Shown here: in pieces, positions 60,601 to 64,000 of the stretch
How the letters are laid out: the number at the start of each line of letters is the position of its first letter
Position numbering within the stretch: the first letter of the stretch is position 1
Source of the DNA: Dryococelus australis
Taxonomy: Eukaryota > Arthropoda > Insecta > Phasmatodea > Phasmatidae
Length of the DNA: 64,000 nucleotides
Reading direction: 5' to 3'
NCBI GenBank assembly: GCA_029891345.1
Contig: CM057002.1
Location: 59,944,777 to 60,008,776 of the forward strand
Notes under the pieces: generated by a model
Databases searched by the model: none
What the model saw: only the letters and a program-made list of their open reading frames with translations
Told to the model about the DNA's origin: nothing
Translations under genes and position numbers: made by a program

Positions 60601-60824
60601 TTTGGAAATAGACTACTCAGTGATTCATTACGTCTGTGTTTCAGACGGTTACGATATTCCCGCTGGAACTGCTGTCTCTGTGCTGATATACTTCGCCAAT
60701 CGGAATCCGGAGTACTTCCCGAATCCTGAAGAGTTCAATCCAGACAACTTTCTCCCAGAACGCGTCCTCAATCGGCATAACTTTGCCTTCGTGCCTTTCA
60801 GCGCTGGACCTAGGAACTGCATTG
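43928..60824 (+). CDS. CYP4: Cytochrome P450 family 4 (CYP4C-like), 11 coding exons, 3'-incomplete
   Basis: Joined exons give 454 codons plus 1 nt with no stop. All junctions are GT-AG and all phases agree. The protein would be an ER-anchored haem monooxygenase. Landmarks: N-terminal anchor (residues ~4-23), PGPP (38-41), C-helix WQPRR (W128, R132), TPAFH (136-140), ETAMG (187-191), [12 protein letters not shown] (from 223), I-helix VDTFMIA-GHDTT (309-320), K-helix ExxR (E373, R376), FLPER (430-434) and the haem loop [10 protein letters not shown] with the axial Cys at 453. CYP4 proteins are about 500-510 residues, so roughly 50 residues are missing. The last exon (expected to start GQKFA) is not in 60825-64000. 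Unusual: Ala315 stands where most CYP4s have the Glu that links covalently to haem. Introns are 79 to 3538 bp and packed with repeats. CYP4s commonly hydroxylate fatty acids or hormones or detoxify; the substrate here is not inferable. Confidence 0.93.
44115..44795. mobile_element. ~670-bp MITE-like element in CYP4 intron 1
   Basis: Ends read TACACTGAAAAATTTTGAGG and, inverted, TATACTGAAAAAAATAATGG. GTAAAATT- and TTACATGTAAGG-type motifs recur in both arms in inverted order. A TA dinucleotide flanks both ends. It begins within about 15 bp of the exon 1 donor. Confidence 0.55.
44853..45096 (+). mobile_element. Short-class MITE (family A, copy A4) in CYP4 intron 1
   Basis: TATAGACTGTTCACACCAAA at the left and TTTACCGTGAATTGCCTATT at the right, with the family A interior. 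Confidence 0.88.
46241..46347 (+). CDS. CYP4: CYP4 exon 2
   Basis: Acceptor TTTTTTCAG, 107 nt, codons 59-94. Includes [13 protein letters not shown] and the [10 protein letters not shown] strand typical of CYP4 beta-1. Donor GTATGC. Ends in phase 0. Confidence 0.92.
46730..46820 (+). CDS. CYP4: CYP4 exon 3
   Basis: Acceptor GATCCACAG, 91 nt, codons 95-124 plus 1 nt. Encodes [14 protein letters not shown] and [12 protein letters not shown], the conserved B-B' region. Donor GTGACT. Confidence 0.93.
47496..47681 (+). CDS. CYP4: CYP4 exon 4
   Basis: Acceptor ATCTTCCAG, 186 nt, codons 125-186 plus 1 nt. Carries the C-helix [20 protein letters not shown] (Trp128 and Arg132 contact haem propionates) and the D-E helix region ending TRCALDVIC. 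Donor GTGAGA. Confidence 0.95.
48011..48278 (+). mobile_element. tRNA-derived SINE, copy S6, in CYP4 intron 4
   Basis: Best-preserved copy. Head GGCCACGGTGGATGGACGAT with GATTAGCGCGTTCGCC and GGGTTCAATACCC, body CCGGACGATGCCGTTGGTCG and TTTCTCGGGGATCTCCCGTT, end AAGACCTCGCTGTTAAGAGC then CTCAAATCTCTTCACTC. Sense orientation within the intron. Confidence 0.85.
48632..48684. repeat. (TA)n microsatellite
   Basis: Pure TA run directly abutting the left end of the palindromic mariner element. Confidence 0.95.
48685..49376. mobile_element. Palindromic (snap-back) mariner-derived element in CYP4 intron 4
   Basis: The two halves are inverted copies of one another for most of their ~330 bp. Ends are CGAGGGCTGATTCAGAA and its inverse, flanked by TA. 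Landmarks such as GGTGACACCGCATGG, GGAATGT and AATTGATATAT recur in mirror order. Near the centre each arm encodes, reading outward, the end of a mariner transposase: LPHRWQR then GDYFEE in the left arm (minus strand), LPHRWQR then GDYFEG in the right arm (plus strand). The element is therefore two 3' ends of a mariner joined head to head, without catalytic residues. Confidence 0.85.
49400..51173. other. Remainder of CYP4 intron 4, nothing recognised
   Basis: AT-rich, with no coding or repeat signal found. Confidence 0.4.
51174..51243 (+). CDS. CYP4: CYP4 exon 5
   Basis: Acceptor GTTTTCCAG, 70 nt, codons 187-209 plus 2 nt. Contains ETAMGVSI, a CYP4 hallmark. Donor GTAAGT. Confidence 0.93.
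51323..51449 (+). CDS. CYP4: CYP4 exon 6
   Basis: Acceptor TTTTATTCCAG after a 79-bp intron, 127 nt, codons 210-252, phase 0 end, donor GTAATT. Encodes [19 protein letters not shown] and [13 protein letters not shown]. An upstream acceptor at 51288-51289 keeps the same frame but would add 11 residues. The shorter form gives the usual CYP4 spacing of 22 residues from SEY to W, so I prefer it. Confidence 0.88.
51795..52212 (+). mobile_element. Long-class MITE (family B, copy B10) in CYP4 intron 6
   Basis: TATAGACAGAACACGGTAAA at the left, TTTATCGTGAACAGACTTTA at the right, canonical interior with one internal shortening after CTTTATTC. Confidence 0.9.
52386..52464 (+). CDS. CYP4: CYP4 exon 7
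   Basis: Acceptor TTGGCACCAG, 79 nt, codons 253-278 plus 1 nt. Begins VIQERKTLL, the conserved end of the G helix, then an acidic/serine linker. Donor GTAGGT. Confidence 0.92.
53080..53352 (-). mobile_element. tRNA-derived SINE, copy S7, in CYP4 intron 7 (antisense)
   Basis: On the minus strand the head GGGACCACGGTATTGCAGTG leads to CTCGCCTCCCACCAC, a clean box B GGGTTCGAATCCC and the family body. Confidence 0.85.
53385..54101 (-). mobile_element. Long-TIR mariner-like element with transposase C-terminal relic, in CYP4 intron 7
   Basis: The outer ~170 bp are inverted repeats: AATTGCATGTCAATACT, ACATAGGTCCGCAAA and TTCTTCACTAC recur in mirror order at about 53400-53480 and 53990-54090. The ends (CAGAGTGTTGCAGAATTG and, inverted, CAGGATGATTCAAAATTG) are flanked by TA or near-TA. 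The minus strand of the core (about 53930-53655) encodes [27 protein letters not shown] and, after a frameshift, [12 protein letters not shown], the C-terminal third of a mariner-type transposase. Earlier catalytic motifs are absent. Confidence 0.8.
54156..54265 (+). CDS. CYP4: CYP4 exon 8
   Basis: Acceptor TTTCCCATTAG, 110 nt, codons 279-315, phase 0 end, donor GTATGT. Encodes [12 protein letters not shown] and the start of the I helix EEVDTFMIA. The exon ends just before GHDTT. The last codon is Ala (GCG) where CYP4 proteins usually have Glu. Confidence 0.93.
54270..56715. other. CYP4 intron 8, first part, nothing recognised
   Basis: AT-rich. A poly-C run lies at about 55807-55819. The ORFs at 55015-55275 and 55802-56047 have no domain I recognise. 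Confidence 0.35.
56720..56960 (-). mobile_element. Short-class MITE (family A, copy A5) in CYP4 intron 8
   Basis: Reverse orientation. TATAGGCTAATCACAGTAAA at the left, TTTACCGCGAACAGCCTATA at the right, with the interior of family A inverted. Confidence 0.9.
57078..57350 (+). mobile_element. Second tRNA-derived SINE type, in CYP4 intron 8
   Basis: Box A-like AGCTGGCGCAGTAG and box B-like GGGTCAAATCCCGG lie in a ~78-bp tRNA-like head. A unique body (CCCCTGCCAAGGCCTCGTCT) follows, then an A-rich tail AAAATAATAAAAAC. It differs from the S1-S8 family. Functional tRNA is unlikely because it continues directly into the body and tail. Confidence 0.65.
57355..57778 (+). mobile_element. Long-class MITE (family B, copy B11) next to CYP4 exon 9
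   Basis: TATAGGCTGTTCAAGGTAAA at the left, TTGATCGTGAACAGACTTTA at the right. It ends 25 bp before the first base of exon 9, so the branch-point region of intron 8 probably lies in or next to the MITE. Confidence 0.9.
57804..57872 (+). CDS. CYP4: CYP4 exon 9
   Basis: Acceptor TTTGTACTTTCAG, 69 nt, codons 316-338. Encodes [20 protein letters not shown], the oxygen-activation threonine region of the I helix. Donor GTAACA. Confidence 0.94.
58685..58930 (+). mobile_element. tRNA-derived SINE, copy S8, in CYP4 intron 9
   Basis: Head with GCGGTTAGACTACTTGCCTC and GGGTTCGGTTCCC, body CCGGACGATGCCGCTGATCG, end AAGACCTCGTTGTTAAGTC. Sense orientation in the intron. Confidence 0.82.
59351..59519 (+). 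CDS. CYP4: CYP4 exon 10
   Basis: Acceptor ACGTTTCTAG, 169 nt, codons 339-394 plus 1 nt. Contains the J-K region [20 protein letters not shown] with the ExxR pair (Glu373, Arg376). Donor GTATAG is weak at +5. Confidence 0.94.
60645..60824 (+). CDS. CYP4: CYP4 exon 11
   Basis: Acceptor CTGTGTTTCAG, 180 nt, codons 395-454 plus 1 nt. Encodes DGYDIPAGT, the meander [17 protein letters not shown] and the haem loop [10 protein letters not shown] with Cys453 as the thiolate ligand. The donor GTAAGA interrupts the codon after Ile454, a position where CYP4 genes continue with GQKFA. Confidence 0.95.
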
Positions 60825-62944
60825 GTAAGACGGGGGCTTGTTTACCTACCTATAGAGTTTTCAGAAACTCTTTTTGTAGTGAACAGTGAAACACATTTAT
60901 AATAATAAGAAATTATTGAGACTAATCAAGCAAAGGAAATAATTCAACAGTTTGTTAATTAATTAAACTTATTAAATTTAATAATTAAACGATTGTTTAC
61001 ATGGATTGCTAATACGATTTATTACTGTTAATTTCTTAATTTGATCCCTTTGAACAATCCTCAAGGGGATCAGAGTTATTTTAAACAACATTTGTATAAA
61101 ATATTCGTAAATAATAAATAAAAAGTCGAATTCAAAATTAATAAAATCGATTACAATATTTTATTAATTTTACTTTCAAATTAAAATTCTACTCTTATTT
61201 GTTTATGGATTATTTAGGTTTCCGCATTTCCACGTCTTTGTCTGTAACTGTATGGGCATTGATATTTTATAGCGGCCATAGACTTTCTATAAATGAATAA
61301 CGCCTAGCATGTAAGAGCTTATATTTTTCCTTCCTCAATGTGCACTTAATATAATTAAGAAATCTCAAGCGTGTTTATCAGTAATATTTGTTTCGGACAG
61401 TCGAACAATCTCCCTGCGGAAGACTTACCACGACTTCCAGAACCAGAACTATAGCGTGACAAAAAAAATTAAACTATTTTGCTCTGCGCTGGTTTCACTG
61501 TCTTCTTCTTGCGCGTTTGGACGGAGGGTAGCGCTCTCGCTCTAACATTTCGTTACTTGCTATGAAGAGAACCTGTCTTGCACGATCAGAGGAAACTACC
61601 TAATAATAATTAATTCTCTACAGAATATGTAAAAATGATTATGGAACCAATTATGTACTAGTCCTTGATTACGTTCAAATTTTAATTGGTTCCTTGTAAA
61701 ATTCATTTTAGGACAGTATATGCTTTATAACACACACATTTTATTGCATTTAAATATTAAGCATATTACTAAATTTCCGCTTTAATAACATCCTTGAAAC
61801 CCATTTCGCTGTGAAAACTGCAGCCTTTCAATATGATCGCGAAACGTTCATTATTTCTCAGTGGATGTCCGTAGAAGTCACAAACGTATTTTCTTTTACT
61901 ATTTGTCAGACAATACATTTAAATTAGATATAAACATTAAAAATTTACGTTAAACTCCTGCAATATTGACTAATTAATATTTTAAAACCTAAATATTATG
62001 ACCTCCCTAACCTGATTTTGATCCGAACGTCTTCCCGTTTTCCGAGTCACTCATCGGGTCTTGCATAATTTCCGATTGCGTCCATCTGTATTTAACAATC
62101 ATCTCCTCATATAATTTTTTATTTCAATGTTCCTAATAGGTTTACAGCATTCTCACCCCTATGCGATATAATGCATGTCAAACACTTATTCACACACTTT
62201 CTTTTCGTCGTCAAGTGTTGAAGATACTTCACGCTTATTTTACCTTTGATATTCCCTCATGCATGATTTATGCCTCTATGGGGCTCAGAGTTGTGATACG
62301 GGAGCAGTCTGATGACGTCATGGCCTTGTGACTTGATAATTTCATCGAATTTTGAATATCTTTGAACCAGTAGCTTGCTCTGCCAATAATAGCAAAGATT
62401 GTATTTCTACAAGTCTTTAAAAATTACTGCAACTTTATTTTATTTTAGCCTCTCTTGAATTTTCATTTTTCTACGGATGCGGGTTTATGATGTATTTAAA
62501 CGATCTGAAAGCTGGTATTTTCAAGAAAAATATAGTTTTCATATAAATTAAGGAGCACATTTTGTTTTACTCACGTGGAAAATTTTTAGTAATACATGCA
62601 TCATAATAATCGCTCGTCTTCTACTTCGATGCGAAATTAACACAGTATTCGGGACGAAATCTTGTCTTCATCTCGGATGCACGATTTTTTAACTTCGACC
62701 ACTTACAGTAGGTTCGTTAACACCCGTCTTCTTGTCAGACTGCCTAAAAGAACCCACGCGGTTTGCAGCACATTTCTTCGATATAAACAATTTATTGCCC
62801 TACCAGCTTCTAGAAAATGGTGTGCGTCTTGTAGATAACGACATCTCCATGCTGCAATTTCAGGTTACTCCACTGGCAGGCACTTCTTCTAACAGAATTC
62901 TAGTTGGTTTACTAATTTCTCGCAAATATTTCCGGTTGCTGTAA
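60825..62944. other. CYP4 intron 11 (start), no further exon recognised
   Basis: I searched for a terminal exon starting with GQKFA-like coding in the required phase and found none. A short ORF (62732-62944) has no recognisable domain. Confidence 0.45.
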
Positions 62945-63570
62945 AGCCCGTCTCACACTGTCAAATGTTTCCATCAAACTGCTTCCAATAAGTTTGGTCA
63001 AATAATGTTTGATAGTTATGACCTCATTGAAACGTCATAAACGCCCCCATTTTTGTATGAGAATGTTGGATGTCTTCAATTTCCATAGAACATTTGAAAA
63101 TTGGACTGGTTCTAAAATTTATTTGATGTTTGACGATTTCAGCCAATCAGAATCGTGCACGACCAAAATGGAAGAAACTTAAAATAAAGAACAATTGCTG
63201 GGAACGAAGTAAGTTATGAAGATAGTTAATTTATGTAGAAGCTGTCTGGTCATGAATGCTATTTTAAGTAAATATTAAACATAATAATATGACGTGGCAT
63301 TAAAATTAATTGTGCAGGAAACATATCTGACATATAAAACTTGAATTTAGCATTGAAGTGAAAATAATTAAAAAAAATTCTTATATTTCTTCCTGTAATG
63401 GACTACAGGGAAAACAAAAGCAATATCTCACTACGAAAATAATTTTAAAATAATATTCAAAATTACTTAATAAAATTTGTTGGAAGGAATAATTTGATGG
63501 CCGTATTTTGTCTTCAAATTTTGTTGTCAAATATAGTTGAAGGTAAAAATTTGACAGTGTGGCAGGGGCT
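62945..63570. mobile_element. 626-bp PIF/Harbinger-like MITE
   Basis: The left end AGCCCGTCTCACACTGTCAA is inverted at the right end (TTTGACAGTGTGGCAGGGGC then T) with three mismatches over about 22 bp. Both sides are flanked by TAA (62942-62944 and 63571-63573), the 3-bp target duplication typical of this superfamily. The interior is AT-rich without coding. Confidence 0.75.
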
Positions 63571-63573
63571 TAA

Positions 63574-64000
63574 GAAACTCTAATTCTCTTGCAACACAGC
63601 CTTGGGACGATATAAAATCCGTACATTTTTCAACTTCAATTCGTTTCGTTGGCATTATTTTTTTTGCCACTTTGCGTTAAAACTCTCGAATAATTTTCTT
63701 ACTGTTCAGTTCCCCCTCAGTCGAAATATTTGTCATAGTTGATATTAAACCACCTATCGTAGCGCTTGCAGCTACAGTGACATTGTTCTTTAAGAAGTCG
63801 TCGTACCTACATAAGTTAAATCTAAACACGTTAAATGCTGTTAACAGGCTTCTGGAAACCAGCACAGAAAATTAAGTAAAGAGCCATCTTTAATAACAGT
63901 TTGTGGCTACTTTGTGAGCAATTATTTTGACAGGCGCATACATTCGTTTAGCGCTATACCTTACATCGCACTGAAACGTACAAATTTACGGCGTAAGAAA
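63574..64000. other. Right window edge, nothing recognised
   Basis: A 62-codon minus-strand ORF (63677-63865) has no domain I recognise. Probably still CYP4 intron 11. Confidence 0.3.

Noticed and set aside
60825-64000. Terminal CYP4 exon
   Set aside because: No GQKFA-like coding in the required phase was found. A short ORF at 62732-62944 does not resemble a P450 C-terminus.

Overview
The window reads as nuclear DNA of an insect. It is AT-rich, has GT-AG introns, a CYP4-clade cytochrome P450 and a dense load of DNA transposons, SINEs and an old BEL/Pao retroelement. The GC-rich tRNA-derived SINE that recurs here resembles, from memory only, repeats I associate with stick insects (Phasmatodea). 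That placement is tentative.

The only clearly host-type genes are two CYP4 P450s in divergent orientation. At the left, the first coding exon of one CYP4 lies on the minus strand (4364-4538), and the rest of that gene runs off the left edge. At the right, a second CYP4 lies on the plus strand with eleven coding exons between 43928 and 60824. Every exon-intron phase closes, giving 454 codons up to the haem-cysteine loop. The last exon, about 50 codons expected, is beyond the right edge. Both first exons are 175 coding nt, both are preceded by a splice acceptor exactly 6 nt before the ATG, and they share 31 of 58 residues by my count. They look like old paralogues now separated by about 39 kb of repeats.

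Between and inside the genes: a degenerate ~120-bp satellite (about 80-665); an 84-bp GC-rich tandem repeat and a hAT transposase relic (2.67-3.4 kb); SINE and MITE insertions at 6.7-8.1 kb; a pogo/Tigger-type transposase relic (9.56-10.72 kb); an eight-copy 37-bp minisatellite (12326-12621); a mariner-like transposase fragment (17.37-17.68 kb); a broken ORF of an unnamed repeat-associated family (23.6-24.6 kb); and a decayed BEL/Pao element on the minus strand (26747-31917) with recognisable gag, protease, reverse transcriptase, RNase H and integrase parts and many stops and frameshifts.

The most striking repeat signal is one MITE group with a shared terminal sequence (about TATAGGCTGTTCACGGTAA) in two size classes, ~240 bp (5 copies) and ~425 bp (11 copies). 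Copies sit in several CYP4 introns, 25 bp before CYP4 exon 9, and directly upstream of the CYP4 start codon, where one copy is flanked by a 45-bp direct duplication. Two further palindromic mariner-derived elements lie in CYP4 introns. Apart from the two P450s I see no intact host gene. Stretches not listed are AT-rich DNA in which I recognise nothing.
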